This document shows positions 33,855 through 43,133 of a stretch of 64,000 nucleotides of DNA, piece by piece (position 1 is the stretch's first letter; every line of letters starts with the position of its first letter). The stretch comes from Alphaproteobacteria bacterium. GTDB taxonomy: Bacteria > Pseudomonadota > Alphaproteobacteria > CACIAM-22H2. The stretch covers positions 1-64,000 of the forward strand of contig JAEULA010000093.1 in the NCBI GenBank assembly GCA_016793165.1. Reading direction: 5' to 3'. The notes under the pieces are model-generated. The model saw only the letters and a list, made by a program, of their open reading frames with translations, had not been told where the DNA came from and made no database searches. The translations under genes were made by a program, and so were the position numbers.

Positions 33855-35264
33855 ATGACCAGTTCAATCAATGCGACGCGCGAAGTCCGCTTCGAGGTCG
33901 CGACCCAGCGCGACGGGCGCTGGACGATCGAGTGCGCGCGCCTCGGCGAGCCCGAGGCGCGCCGCATCGCCCAGCAGCTCCTTGCCACCAACGCCTACGA
34001 GGCCGTGCGTGTCGTGCGCGAGCGCGACGTGCTCGGCCGCACCCTGGTCGAGACGCCGATCTTCGCCGCGCGGCGCACCGCCTCGTCCGAGCCGCCGCTG
34101 CGCGTCAACGCGACCGACGAGCGCGACTGCTGGTGCGCCGAGCTCGACGACCTCTACGGCGCGCGCAGCCGGCGGGCGATCGGCCAGCTGCTGCGCGCCT
34201 TCCTCGACCAGATCCAGATCACGCCGATCGAGCTGCTCCACAACGTCCGCTTCGCGCGCAAGCTCGACGACGCCGGCACGCTGCTCGGCGCCGCGCTGCA
34301 CCGGATCGCGCGCGCGCGCGCCGAGGCGATCGGCGAGCCGCTCGCGCAGAGCGTGAAGCTCCTCGAATCGCTGATCGCCACCGCGATGCGGCGCATGGTC
34401 GACGCCCAGGCGAACCGTCGCCATCCCGTCCCCGGCGACGACGGGCTCGATGCCCTCGTCGCGCGATGCCGACAGCTCGCGCCCGATCCGTCCGCGGTCC
34501 GCTTCCACATCCGCCACGCCATCGCGCGCGATTTCGAGGGGCGCCCCAGCCTGCTTGCGCGCCTCGACGCCGCGCTCGGCTGGCTCGGCGCGGCCTCCGA
34601 TCCGGAATCCCTCGCCGCCATCGACGAGCTGGTCGCCGACTGCCTGGGCTCCGCCGCGACGATGCAGGAGACGCTCGGTGTCCAGCGCGACCTCGCCACC
34701 GCGCTGCGCATGACCATCGAGCTCGCGCGCGGCCGGCCCAAGACCGAGCCGGCGCGAATGGCGAGCTGGTATGCGCCGCTGGCGCGCATGCTGGCCGAAC
34801 AGGCCTGCCCCGAGACGCGGACGGTCCTCCTCGGCCGGGTCCAACGCGAGGTCGCCGGCGACCGCCCGCTGACCCGCGGAACGACGGCCGACGAGGCCAA
34901 TGCCATCGTCGCCCTCGCGGGTGCCCTCAAGGACGACACGGCCGGCGGCTATGTCGGCGGCGCGCCGATGCTCGAGGCGCTGGTGCGGCGCTGGAAGCGC
35001 ATCGACCGGCCGGGCGGCTTCAGCGAGTTCGAGATCCCCGACGGCGACGCGGCCAGCCGCTTCCAGAGCCTGGTGGCTTTCGAGCCGGAATGTTTCGGCG
35101 AGACGCGCAAGCGGGCGCTGGCGACCCTCCTGCTGGACGCCCTGCGCGAGGTCCCGGCCGCGGACCGACCGGCCCTGGGACGGTTCGCCCCGCTGATCGA
35201 GGCGTCGTCGCTGCTCGACGCCGCCCGCGCCACGCTCCTGCGGGAATTGGCCGCAGCCGGTTAG
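33855..35264 (+). CDS. Hypothetical 469-residue protein
   Basis: I recognise no domain family. The first 70 residues look like a small beta domain (VRFEVATQRDGRWTIECARL, AYEAVRVVRERDVLGRTLVE) followed by ALxxxx-type helices to the end. There is no signal peptide or membrane helix, so a cytoplasmic protein is expected. The long helical part contains repeated short helices, such as LLERVQREVAGDRPLT-type segments and an acidic stretch FEIPDGDAASRF. The next gene, 79 bases downstream in the same direction, encodes a pentapeptide-repeat protein; the pair may be cotranscribed. The 80 bases upstream include the AT-richer stretch GGCTTAACGTCCGCTTAGG, a candidate promoter. Confidence 0.7.
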   Translation: MTSSINATREVRFEVATQRDGRWTIECARLGEPEARRIAQQLLATNAYEAVRVVRERDVLGRTLVETPIFAARRTASSEPPLRVNATDERDCWCAELDDLYGARSRRAIGQLLRAFLDQIQITPIELLHNVRFARKLDDAGTLLGAALHRIARARAEAIGEPLAQSVKLLESLIATAMRRMVDAQANRRHPVPGDDGLDALVARCRQLAPDPSAVRFHIRHAIARDFEGRPSLLARLDAALGWLGAASDPESLAAIDELVADCLGSAATMQETLGVQRDLATALRMTIELARGRPKTEPARMASWYAPLARMLAEQACPETRTVLLGRVQREVAGDRPLTRGTTADEANAIVALAGALKDDTAGGYVGGAPMLEALVRRWKRIDRPGGFSEFEIPDGDAASRFQSLVAFEPECFGETRKRALATLLLDALREVPAADRPALGRFAPLIEASSLLDAARATLLRELAAAG

Positions 35265-35343
35265 CGGTTTCTTCAGCCTGCCGCCCCATCCTCGGACGAG
35301 ACCCTGCGGATTCTGAGCCTGCCGACCCCGGCGGCGGAGATCG

Positions 35344-36756
35344 ATGTCGCAACCTGCCCCGACACGCAACTTCAACGACGGCCTCGGCGCGCGCGCGCGC
35401 AAGTCGCCCGCCGAGATCCAACGCATTCTGCAACTCCACGAGCTGTATGTCCGTCGCAAGGGCGGCATGCCGGCCGACCTGACGCTGCAGAACCTCTCCG
35501 GCGTCTCGCTGCCGGGGATCAACCTCACCGGGGCCAAGCTCACCGGCGTCAATTTCCAGGGCGCCAAGCTGCGCGGCGCGATCTTCGACAAGGCCGACCT
35601 GTTCTCCGCCAATCTGGCCGAGGCCGACCTGTCGGAAGCCTCGTTCGTGGGGTGCGACCTGCGCGGCGTGATCCTGCGCGGCGCCAATCTCCAGCGCGCC
35701 CGGCTGCCCGATGTCGACCTGCGCGCCGGCCAGCTGCTCAGCGCCTCCGCCGACGGCCCCGGGCTCGAATTCGCGCGCACCGACATGGGCAAGGTCGACC
35801 TGAGCTCGGCCAACCTGAAGGGCGCCAACCTCTCCAATGTCGACCTCAACCAGGCGACGCTCTCGCGCGCCGACCTCACCGGCGCCGACCTGTCGGGCGC
35901 GGTGCTGACGCGCGCCAAGCTCACCGGCACCAAGCTGACGGGCGCGCGGCTCAACAACTGCAACCTCAGCAAGGCCGACCTCTCGGGCGCGCAGCTGGGC
36001 GGCGCCAGCCTCGCCGGGAGCGACCTTTCGGGCGCGGCGCTGATCGAGGCGGACATGTCCGAGGTCGACATGCGCGGCGCCAATGTCGACGGCGCCAATC
36101 TCGAGGGCTCCGATCTCAGCGGCGCGCTGCTCGCGCGGGTGGACTTCTCGCGCGCCAACATCGAGGGCGCGCGCGTGCAGCTGTCGGTGACCTCGCTGTC
36201 GAACGAGATCCAGAAGCTGATCGAGCAGCATCGCCTGTGGGCCGCGAGCCAGGGCCGGCAGGGCGCGCAGGCCGACTTGTCGGGCCAGGACTTCACGCGC
36301 ATCGACTTCAGCGGCATCGACTTCAGCGGCGCGAACTTCACCGACTGCAACCTCACCGCCGCCAATTTCAGCGGCGCCACGCTGGTGATGGCGAACTTCC
36401 ACGGCGCGCGCCTGCAGAAGGCCGACCTCCTTCGCGCGAATCTCGACGGCGCGATCCTCGAGGGCGCCGATCTCACCGACGCCGACCTCACCGACGCGAC
36501 GTTCAAGCCGGTCGAGATCAAGCGGCCCGACGGCAGCTCCACGGGCCGGTTCTGGCCGGCAAACCTGCACGGCACCCGCCTCACCGGCGCGCGGCTGCTG
36601 CGCGCCAACCTCTCCGGCGTCAACCTGCGCAAGGCGGACCTCAGCGGCGCCGATCTCACGGGCGCCGACCTGACCGCCGCGGATCTTGCCGGCGCGTCGC
36701 TCGCCGGCGCCGACGTCACCGACGCCAAGCTGCCGCCCAACGCGCCGAGCGTCTGA
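35344..36756 (+). CDS. Pentapeptide-repeat protein
   Basis: 470 residues, most of which are tandem A(D/N)LxX repeats, for example NLSGVSLPGINLTGAKLTGV, KADLFSANLAEADLSEA, and ADLTGADLTAADLAGASLAG at the end. Such repeats fold as a right-handed quadrilateral beta-helix. Residues 1-45 form a non-repeat N-terminus with a helix (ARKSPAEIQRILQLHELYVR). A second non-repeat insert occurs around 280-315 (SNEIQKLIEQHRLWAASQG), splitting the helix into two blocks. Functions of the family range from DNA-mimic gyrase protection to scaffolding. The insert helices resemble the N-terminal one (IQxxxxxHxLW/YV), suggesting an internal duplication. The gene follows the unknown 469-residue protein. Confidence 0.92.
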   Translation: MSQPAPTRNFNDGLGARARKSPAEIQRILQLHELYVRRKGGMPADLTLQNLSGVSLPGINLTGAKLTGVNFQGAKLRGAIFDKADLFSANLAEADLSEASFVGCDLRGVILRGANLQRARLPDVDLRAGQLLSASADGPGLEFARTDMGKVDLSSANLKGANLSNVDLNQATLSRADLTGADLSGAVLTRAKLTGTKLTGARLNNCNLSKADLSGAQLGGASLAGSDLSGAALIEADMSEVDMRGANVDGANLEGSDLSGALLARVDFSRANIEGARVQLSVTSLSNEIQKLIEQHRLWAASQGRQGAQADLSGQDFTRIDFSGIDFSGANFTDCNLTAANFSGATLVMANFHGARLQKADLLRANLDGAILEGADLTDADLTDATFKPVEIKRPDGSSTGRFWPANLHGTRLTGARLLRANLSGVNLRKADLSGADLTGADLTAADLAGASLAGADVTDAKLPPNAPSV

Positions 36757-36886
36757 CCCCCGCGGCGCGCAATGCTGCGGCCGCGGCGCGACGCTCCGCG
36801 GCACGTCACAAAGAAATCATCCCGATCGAACCGGCGCGGGCTGCCCGATCGGCTAGCCTGCGGCGGCATTGCCGGGAGACCCGCCT

Positions 36887-38074
36887 TTGGCCCTGCAGCC
36901 CGCCGCGCCTGCGCCGCGTCGCGTCGCGTCGAGCGCGCCGCTCACACCAGGCCAGAGCGCCTGGCTCGATGCCTTGCGCGGCGTCAGTGCGCAGCTCGTC
37001 CTCGTCGGTCACGCGCTGATCGCATTCGCGCAGCCGGGGCCCGTGCTCCGCACGCTGCCGCACAGCCTCGGCGTCGTCGTGTTCTTCCTGCTCTCGGGGT
37101 ACCTCATCACGCTGACGACGCTCGCGAAGTCCCGCGGCGGCGGCTACGGGCTCGCCGACTTCACGATCGACCGCGCCGCGCGGATCTTCACGCCCTACGT
37201 TCCCGCGCTCGTCGTCGTCGCCCTCGTCGACGTCGCGAGCAGCGCCTCTCCGGCCTATCCGTTCCGCCAGGACTTCACGCTCGCGACCGGGGTGCTGAAT
37301 CTGTTGATGCTCCAGGACCACCCGCTGTTCCTGGCGCTGCGGCGGCTCGGGCTTCCGGACGAGCTCTGGATTTTCGGGCCGTTCGGCTCCGGCCGCCCGT
37401 TCTGGACGATCATGATCGAGTGGTGGATCTACCTCGCCTTCGGCTTCGGCCTGTTCGTGCTCTGGCGCGACGCCCGGCCGCGCGGCGCGGCGCGATGGCT
37501 GATCGCCGCCGGGTTCGCGATCGTGCCGCTCACGCATCTCGTCGCCGGCTACGGCCAGTGCCTGACGATGGTCTGGGGGTTGGGCATGGCGATGGCGATC
37601 GGGCATCGGCGGCTGGCCGACGCGCTGCGCGCGCGGGTCTCGACGCGCATGCTGGCATGGGCCGCGGCAGGCTTCCTCGCGCTGTGCGCGCTCCGCCTTG
37701 CCGCCAACCAGGTCCGCGTCTACGAGCTGCAATTCGCGCTGTATGCCAGCGCCGCCATCTTCGCGGTCCTCCTGGCCCTGGGCCGCATCGAGCGGGCGCC
37801 GCCGCCGTGGCTCGCCCGCCTCGCGGCCGGGCTCGCCGCGATCTCGTATTCGCTTTACCTGACGCACTTCACCCTGCTGACCTTCCTTGTCACGCAGGTC
37901 CATGCCGGCGCGCTCGATCCGGCCGCGGCCCTCGTCCTGTGCCTCGCCGGCGCGAACGCGCTGGCGATCGCCTTCTGGTGGTCGTTCGAGCGTCATCATC
38001 GCGCGGTCGCGCGGTGGCTGCGCCAGCTTGCCGGCTCCGGAGGCGCGATCGCGGCGCCGCGGCGCGCGCCATGA
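36887..38074 (+). CDS. Acyltransferase family 3 (OafA-like) membrane protein
   Basis: 395 residues, taking the TTG at 36887 as start because GGGAGA lies about seven bases upstream; a TTG at 36869 gives six more residues. About ten membrane helices are visible. The N-terminal motif WLDALRGVSAQLVLVGHAL carries the R-G and H residues conserved in acyltransferase family 3, and SYSLYLTHFTLL near the C-terminus is another family hallmark. These enzymes O-acylate extracellular polysaccharides. It opens the exopolysaccharide locus, and its stop overlaps the start of the next glycosyltransferase by four bases (ATGA). Confidence 0.9.
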   Translation: MALQPAAPAPRRVASSAPLTPGQSAWLDALRGVSAQLVLVGHALIAFAQPGPVLRTLPHSLGVVVFFLLSGYLITLTTLAKSRGGGYGLADFTIDRAARIFTPYVPALVVVALVDVASSASPAYPFRQDFTLATGVLNLLMLQDHPLFLALRRLGLPDELWIFGPFGSGRPFWTIMIEWWIYLAFGFGLFVLWRDARPRGAARWLIAAGFAIVPLTHLVAGYGQCLTMVWGLGMAMAIGHRRLADALRARVSTRMLAWAAAGFLALCALRLAANQVRVYELQFALYASAAIFAVLLALGRIERAPPPWLARLAAGLAAISYSLYLTHFTLLTFLVTQVHAGALDPAAALVLCLAGANALAIAFWWSFERHHRAVARWLRQLAGSGGAIAAPRRAP

Positions 38075-38964
38075 CCGGCACGCCGCGCGACTGGGTGCTG
38101 ATCGCGGCCGCCGACAGCGGCTACTACACGCTGCTCCTCGACATGATCGAGTCCGTGCGCGCGCAGCGCGGGCTCGAGGACGCTCCGATCGCGGTCTTCG
38201 ACCTCGGCCTCGACACCCTGCAGCGCGCGGCGCTGATGCGCGAGGGCATTCAACTCCTGGCTCCGCACTGGCATCTCGGGCTCGATGGCCGCGGCCTGCC
38301 GACGCATCATCTCGGTCTGCTGGTGCGGCCGTTCCTGCGCGACTACCTGCCCGGCTACCGGCGCTACCTGTGGCTCGATGCGGATGCCTGGATCCAGGAT
38401 GGCGCCGCCATCGAGCGGCTGCTCGCAGGTGCCCGCGCGACCGGCCTCGCCGTCGTCCACGAGCGCGAGCCGAGCTATCGCTTCCAGGCCTGGCTGCAGG
38501 CCTGGACGCTGAAGCACTTCATCCTCGGCTGCGGCGCATGGAGCGGCATCCGGCTGATGGCGAGACCGCATCTCAACGCCGGAATATTCTGCCTCGAGGC
38601 CGATGCGCCGCACTGGGAGAGCTGGCAGGCGCATCTCGCCCGCGCCGTCTCCCGCACCGGTCGCATCGCGCCCTACGACCAGTTCGCGCTCAACGCCGCG
38701 GTCCATGGCGACGGCCTGCCGGCCGCGCTCCTCGACCCGATCGACAACTGGATCTGCGATCGCGGGCCGCCGCTGTGGGACGCTGCCGCGCGCCGCTTCT
38801 GCCGCCCGCGACCCCCGTTCACCCCGCTGGCGATCCTGCACCTGGCCGGGCCCGCGAAGACGGCACGCTATGCGCTCGCGACGCGAGAGGGCCGCCGCGT
38901 CGAGGCGGCGCTCACCTATCGCTGGGTGCGCACGAATCTCCATCCGGCCGCCGGCGTCGCGTGA
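38071..38964 (+). CDS. Glycosyltransferase (GT-A fold, GT8-like)
   Basis: 297 residues overlapping the acyltransferase stop. The N-terminus WVLIAAADSGYYTLLLDMIES and the D-x-D motif LWLDADAWIQ (D103, D105) indicate a nucleotide-sugar-dependent GT-A enzyme; PYDQFALNAAVHGDGL is a typical later motif. It has no membrane segment. The sugar is not predictable. Its position between an acyltransferase and a polymerase ties it to polysaccharide assembly. Confidence 0.85.
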   Translation: MTGTPRDWVLIAAADSGYYTLLLDMIESVRAQRGLEDAPIAVFDLGLDTLQRAALMREGIQLLAPHWHLGLDGRGLPTHHLGLLVRPFLRDYLPGYRRYLWLDADAWIQDGAAIERLLAGARATGLAVVHEREPSYRFQAWLQAWTLKHFILGCGAWSGIRLMARPHLNAGIFCLEADAPHWESWQAHLARAVSRTGRIAPYDQFALNAAVHGDGLPAALLDPIDNWICDRGPPLWDAAARRFCRPRPPFTPLAILHLAGPAKTARYALATREGRRVEAALTYRWVRTNLHPAAGVA

Positions 38965-38968
38965 GCGC

Positions 38969-40219
38969 ATGGCTCGCGCGCTTCCGCACGACGTCCCGCC
39001 GGCCGCGGCCGCCGACGCCGGCACCCTGGCGCCGCTGTTGACGGCGATCGCGCTCGTCGGCTGCCTCGGCCTGCAGCGCCTCGCCGTGCCGATCGGCGAG
39101 TTCCGCCTGCCCGTCGCAACGCCGATCCTCGTCGGCGTCGTCGCGACCGGCCTCGCGACGGGCGCGATGACGATCGTGCCTCGCCGCCTCGTGTGGCTGA
39201 TCGGATTCGCGGCCTGGGCGCTGGCCGCGACGGCGATCGCGGGCGAGCTGATGCGGCGCGCCGGCCTGCGCGCGAGCCTGCCGTCGCTCGGCCACCTCCT
39301 CCTGCTCTGCGGCCTCTTCGTCGTGCGGTTCGCGGAGCCGCAGCGCGCCGCGGCGACGCGATCGACCGTGCAGACCGCCCTGCTGCTCGTCGCCGTCGCC
39401 GGCATCGCCCAATTCGCGGCGCAGTTCGCGGGATGGGCCGTGTTCTCCTTCGACGGGATCCTGCCTCCGGCCCTGTCGATCGAGCCCCTGTACAACGGCG
39501 TGATCCCGGTCGGCGGCACGGGCCTGTTCAAGTCGAACGGCTTCTTCCTGGTCGAGCCCTCGGTGTTCTCGCAGCTCATGGCCATCGCGATCGCCGTCGA
39601 GCTTCTCCATGCGCGCAGGCCGGTCCATCTGCTCGCCTTCGCGGCCGGACTCGTGCTCGCCGTCTCCGGCACGGGGTGGCTCGTGCTCGTCGCCTTCCTT
39701 GCCGTCGCGCTGCTGCAGCCGTCGCGGCTGCGCCTGCGCGGGATCCTTGCGCTCGCGCTCGTCGTCGGCGCGACGGCGGTGCTCGCCTTCGTCCTGCTCG
39801 ACGAGGTCGGGCTCGCTCTTCTCGCGCGCTGGGACGAGGTCGGCGAGGAACGCTCGAGCGGCCATCTGCGCTTCGTCGCGCCCTTCCTCGCCCTGGCGCG
39901 GATCGCCGAACTCCATCCCGGCTTCCTCGCGACCGGCCTCGGCCCGGGCGCCGGCGAGGACATCGATCTCGGCTTCGCCTACTCGGTCCACGCGCCCGGC
40001 AAGATCCTGATCGAGTTCGGTCTGCCGGGGCTGGTGCTGTGGCTCGGCCTCGTCCTGTCCAGCTGTCGGCGCCCCGGCGAGGCGGCCCTTCTCGTCCCGG
40101 CTCTGACGATGCTGTTCTTCGGCGGCGGCTATCAGCAGTTCGCGCCGATCATCGGCCTCGTCCTTCTCCTTCTGGCGTGGCCGCCGCGCGACGATCCGGC
40201 GGCGCGGGCGCGCGACTGA
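38969..40219 (+). CDS. Wzy-like O-antigen/exopolysaccharide polymerase (O-antigen ligase family)
   Basis: 416 residues with roughly ten to twelve hydrophobic helices and one large extracytoplasmic loop (about 140-190 and again 270-350). The pattern of Wzy/WaaL proteins is visible: FKSNGFFLVEPSVFSQLM and TGLGPGAGEDIDLGFAYSVH in the loops, followed by LIEFGLPGLVLWLGLVL. These proteins join repeat units on the periplasmic face. It begins four bases after the glycosyltransferase. Its last 71 bases overlap the pyruvyl transferase gene on the other strand. Confidence 0.8.
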   Translation: MARALPHDVPPAAAADAGTLAPLLTAIALVGCLGLQRLAVPIGEFRLPVATPILVGVVATGLATGAMTIVPRRLVWLIGFAAWALAATAIAGELMRRAGLRASLPSLGHLLLLCGLFVVRFAEPQRAAATRSTVQTALLLVAVAGIAQFAAQFAGWAVFSFDGILPPALSIEPLYNGVIPVGGTGLFKSNGFFLVEPSVFSQLMAIAIAVELLHARRPVHLLAFAAGLVLAVSGTGWLVLVAFLAVALLQPSRLRLRGILALALVVGATAVLAFVLLDEVGLALLARWDEVGEERSSGHLRFVAPFLALARIAELHPGFLATGLGPGAGEDIDLGFAYSVHAPGKILIEFGLPGLVLWLGLVLSSCRRPGEAALLVPALTMLFFGGGYQQFAPIIGLVLLLLAWPPRDDPAARARD

Positions 40220-41132
40220 CGTTCCCGTTCGCCGCGAGCCAGGTCGCGATGTAGCGCCCGAGCTTTCCGTAGCTGTTGTCGTGGACCTCGACCCGCCGGT
40301 CCAGCAGCAGCGCCAGCAGCATCACGTGGAGCCGGTCGGTCGAGACCACGGCATGGGGCCGCAGCATCGCCACGCCGCGCGCGACGAGATGATCGCGCAG
40401 ACGGCGCCACGGTCCGGCGACGGGCAGCACGTTGCCCAGCCGCCCGTCGAGCACGTGGAGCTTGCGCGCGGCCCGGAAGAGCAGCCGGTCGAGGCGGTCC
40501 CAGGCATCCGGCCAATCGCGCGACTCGGGCGCCGGCGGCGCGTCGAGCGGCCGCTCGACGTCGCGACGGCGCATGGTCAACGTCCCGCCGGGATCCGCCG
40601 GCATCGGCATCCACGCACCCCACAGCGCGTGCGCCATGTCCGGCAGCAGCATCGCGTTCGCCACGCCCGCCGCGCGCAGCAGCTTCCACGAGTCCTCGTC
40701 GCGCGCGCATACCGTCAAGTGCCGATGCGAGCGCACGAGCTGCATCGCCGCGCGGCATGCCGAGTCCGATCCGAAATGGATCGTCTGCGGCAGGCTGACG
40801 ATGCGGTGATCGGGATAGCGTGCGATCACGCCCTCGCGCAGCGCCTGGTGATCCGGCCAGAGGTCGCCGAAATTCCCGCCGCCCTGGATCAGGATGACCG
40901 CCCGGGGCGGGATCGCGGTGCGCCGCGGGTCGAAGTTGAAGCCGCTGTAGCTCGCGACCAGCCGATGCCCGCGCGTCGCCAGATGGCGCTCGGTGCCGAC
41001 ATGGATCAGGAAGTCGCCGATGTTCTCGGCGACCGGATAGTCGAGCAGCACGGTGTCGGCGCGCGTGCCGAGCGCCGCATCGAGGGCGTCCAGGTGCAGC
41101 GCGAGGCCGTGCATCACGGCACCGTTTTCCAT
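40149..41132 (-). CDS. Polysaccharide pyruvyl transferase family protein
   Basis: 327 residues. Sequences typical of the family are DTVLLDYPVAENIGDFLIHVG near the start, ILIQGGGNFGDLWPDHQ, YPDHRIVSLPQTIHF and VVSTDRLHVMLLALLLDRR near the end; this is the ExoV/WcaK pattern. It would transfer pyruvate from phosphoenolpyruvate to form a ketal on a sugar, giving the polymer negative charge. The gene begins six bases after the stop of the GH16 gene, so it is the last gene of a three-gene minus-strand operon (GT2, GH16, pyruvyl transferase). Confidence 0.9.
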   Translation of the reverse strand: MENGAVMHGLALHLDALDAALGTRADTVLLDYPVAENIGDFLIHVGTERHLATRGHRLVASYSGFNFDPRRTAIPPRAVILIQGGGNFGDLWPDHQALREGVIARYPDHRIVSLPQTIHFGSDSACRAAMQLVRSHRHLTVCARDEDSWKLLRAAGVANAMLLPDMAHALWGAWMPMPADPGGTLTMRRRDVERPLDAPPAPESRDWPDAWDRLDRLLFRAARKLHVLDGRLGNVLPVAGPWRRLRDHLVARGVAMLRPHAVVSTDRLHVMLLALLLDRRVEVHDNSYGKLGRYIATWLAANGNVSRAPAPPDRRAAATPEGEGRGR

Positions 41133-41138
41133 CGCGGC

Positions 41139-43133
41139 TCAGCTCCGGGCGCTGTGCTGGAATGCGCGGATGTAGTCGATCTCGAAGCGGCCGGGCAGCG
41201 GCGTCGTCTCGTCGGGATCGGGTATCCAGCGCGGGTCGCGGCTGCCCAGCGCGAGATTGGCGAGCAGGTACATCGGCTCGTCGATGAAGTTCGGCTGGCT
41301 GAAGCTGGGACGCCCGTCGATCGAGAACCGGATCTCGCGCTCGCTCCATTCGACCGCATAGACGTGGAAGCCGTCGGCGAGGTCGACGGTGCCGTCGATC
41401 CAGACGGCGGGATGCGTCTTGTCGCCGACGCATCCCTGGTGGACGCTGAACCGGCGCTCGCCCGAGGCCTCGAGCACGTCGATCTCCGGCGGCCACGCGG
41501 CGCGCTTGGGCAGCAGCCAGAAGGCCGGCCAGAACCCCTTGCCCAGGGGCACGCGGCAGCGGATCTCGAAATAGCCGTAGCGCTGCCAGAAGGTCAGCTC
41601 CGACGTGATGCAGCCCGAGGTGTAGCGCCGGCCCAGGATGTGCGGCTGCACGCGCATGGGATCGGCGCGCGCCGCGGTGATCGCGAGCGCGCCGTCGCGG
41701 ATCGCGAAGGGCTGCACGCCGAGCGGCGAGGCCGCCTTGCCGCGGAACAGCGGGTCGACATAGATCTGCTTTTCCTCGTTGATGACCTGGAACCGGTCGT
41801 GCCGATAGCGGCTGCGCCACGCCGGCGCACGCCCCGTCGCGACGGCGTTCTCGTTGATCCGCGCGACGTCCTCGTCGTCGAACTCGTCGGCGAAGGTCGG
41901 GCGATAGAGGCGCGGCAGGTAGTCCGGCGCCGCCACGCGGTCCGGCGCCGGCACGAGGCGATGCGCCACGACCCGCAGGAGATGGCGATGCGTCGCTTGC
42001 GACCCGTCCTGACGCGCCAGCAGCCGCGCCGTCGCCGACAGCTCCAGTCGCCCGGGATCGCCGACTCGCGCCGCCCGCGTCCGCATCGTGCCGTCGTCGC
42101 GGCCGCTCGACACCGACAGGCCGCGCGGCGACCACGCGACGGTGAAGACGGCATCGGCGGCGGAATCGGCGGCGCCGGTCGCGGAGAGCCGCCCCGCCTG
42201 CGCCTGCACATGGCCGCTCAGCGTCAGGCCGAGGCTCAGGTCGCCGGCGTCGAGGAGCATGCCGCCGCGCTGCGCGCCGCGCGGCACGTGCAGCGTCACC
42301 GCGCCCTGCGCGCCCGCGAGGCCGCGCAGGTCGACGGTCACGACATCCGCCGCGCGCGTTGCCGGGGTGCCGCGGCAGCGGACGAGCGAGCTCGCCGCGG
42401 TGCCGAGCTCGTACTGCGCGCCCCAGGCGAGCACCTCGCGCACGCCTTCGCGCGACGGGCCGCGGAGGAACGCGGCATTGAAGACCTTCGCGCCGGGATC
42501 GAACGGGTACCAGGGAAACGTCGTCGACAGGCGCACCCAGCGCGCATCGAGCTCGACGCTCGCGATCTGCTGGCGATAGGTCGCGTAGTCGAAGATCGCG
42601 ACCGACCACGGCCCGGCCGCCGTCGCGCCGTCGAGCGCGCGCAGGTGGATCGACCCGGTCGCCAGGACCTCGCCGCGCGGCAGCTCCAGCCATTGCAGGA
42701 CGCCCTGATCGACCCTGGTCAGCGGGCCGATGCGAAGCCGATGCACGCCGCGCCCGCCATCGGGCGCGACGATGCCCGGCTCCGGCACCACGCCGGCGCT
42801 CCCCGCGGTCTTCCAGCGCGTGAAGTCGGAATCCCAGCGCAGCCGGTTCGTCGCCTCGCCCTCGATCAGCAGGCCGAGGGGCCGAGCGTCGGCGGGATCG
42901 GTCTCGAAGCGCGGGACGTCCGGCGCCACCTCGGTCGCGACGCCGTCCGCGCCCGTGCGGGCGGCGGCCGTGGCGCGTCGGAACCGCACGCCGTCCGGCA
43001 ACGCGCGGGCGAAGTCGAGATCGAGGACCGGCCCCGCCGCGAACGCGGCCCGCATGAAGCCGGGCAGCGTCGCGCCGCCGGCCGCACCGGCCGTCGCGCC
43101 CACCCCCGCCGCGAGAAGCCGCCGGCGCCTCAC
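41139..43133 (-). CDS. Exported glycoside hydrolase family 16 protein with a long N-terminal domain
   Basis: 664 residues from a GTG at 43133 that overlaps the stop of the upstream GT2 gene by four bases (GTGA). A Tat-type signal (RRRRLLAAGVGATAGAAGG) is followed by a beta-rich region of about 350 residues of unknown function. The GH16 catalytic domain is at about 400-664, with the active-site motif EIDVLE: E550, D552, E555. GH16 enzymes hydrolyse beta-1,3, beta-1,4 and related glycans, and relatives such as ExoK trim exopolysaccharides to shorter chains. Its place between glycosyltransferase and pyruvyl transferase fits a role in trimming this polymer. The N-terminal part could be a carbohydrate-binding module. 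Confidence 0.88.
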   Translation of the reverse strand: MRRRRLLAAGVGATAGAAGGATLPGFMRAAFAAGPVLDLDFARALPDGVRFRRATAAARTGADGVATEVAPDVPRFETDPADARPLGLLIEGEATNRLRWDSDFTRWKTAGSAGVVPEPGIVAPDGGRGVHRLRIGPLTRVDQGVLQWLELPRGEVLATGSIHLRALDGATAAGPWSVAIFDYATYRQQIASVELDARWVRLSTTFPWYPFDPGAKVFNAAFLRGPSREGVREVLAWGAQYELGTAASSLVRCRGTPATRAADVVTVDLRGLAGAQGAVTLHVPRGAQRGGMLLDAGDLSLGLTLSGHVQAQAGRLSATGAADSAADAVFTVAWSPRGLSVSSGRDDGTMRTRAARVGDPGRLELSATARLLARQDGSQATHRHLLRVVAHRLVPAPDRVAAPDYLPRLYRPTFADEFDDEDVARINENAVATGRAPAWRSRYRHDRFQVINEEKQIYVDPLFRGKAASPLGVQPFAIRDGALAITAARADPMRVQPHILGRRYTSGCITSELTFWQRYGYFEIRCRVPLGKGFWPAFWLLPKRAAWPPEIDVLEASGERRFSVHQGCVGDKTHPAVWIDGTVDLADGFHVYAVEWSEREIRFSIDGRPSFSQPNFIDEPMYLLANLALGSRDPRWIPDPDETTPLPGRFEIDYIRAFQHSARS

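Noticed and set aside
35344..36756. DNA repeat array in the pentapeptide gene
   Set aside because: The repetition is at the protein level (A(D/N)LxX); the DNA copies differ and have no spacer structure, so this is not a CRISPR or minisatellite.
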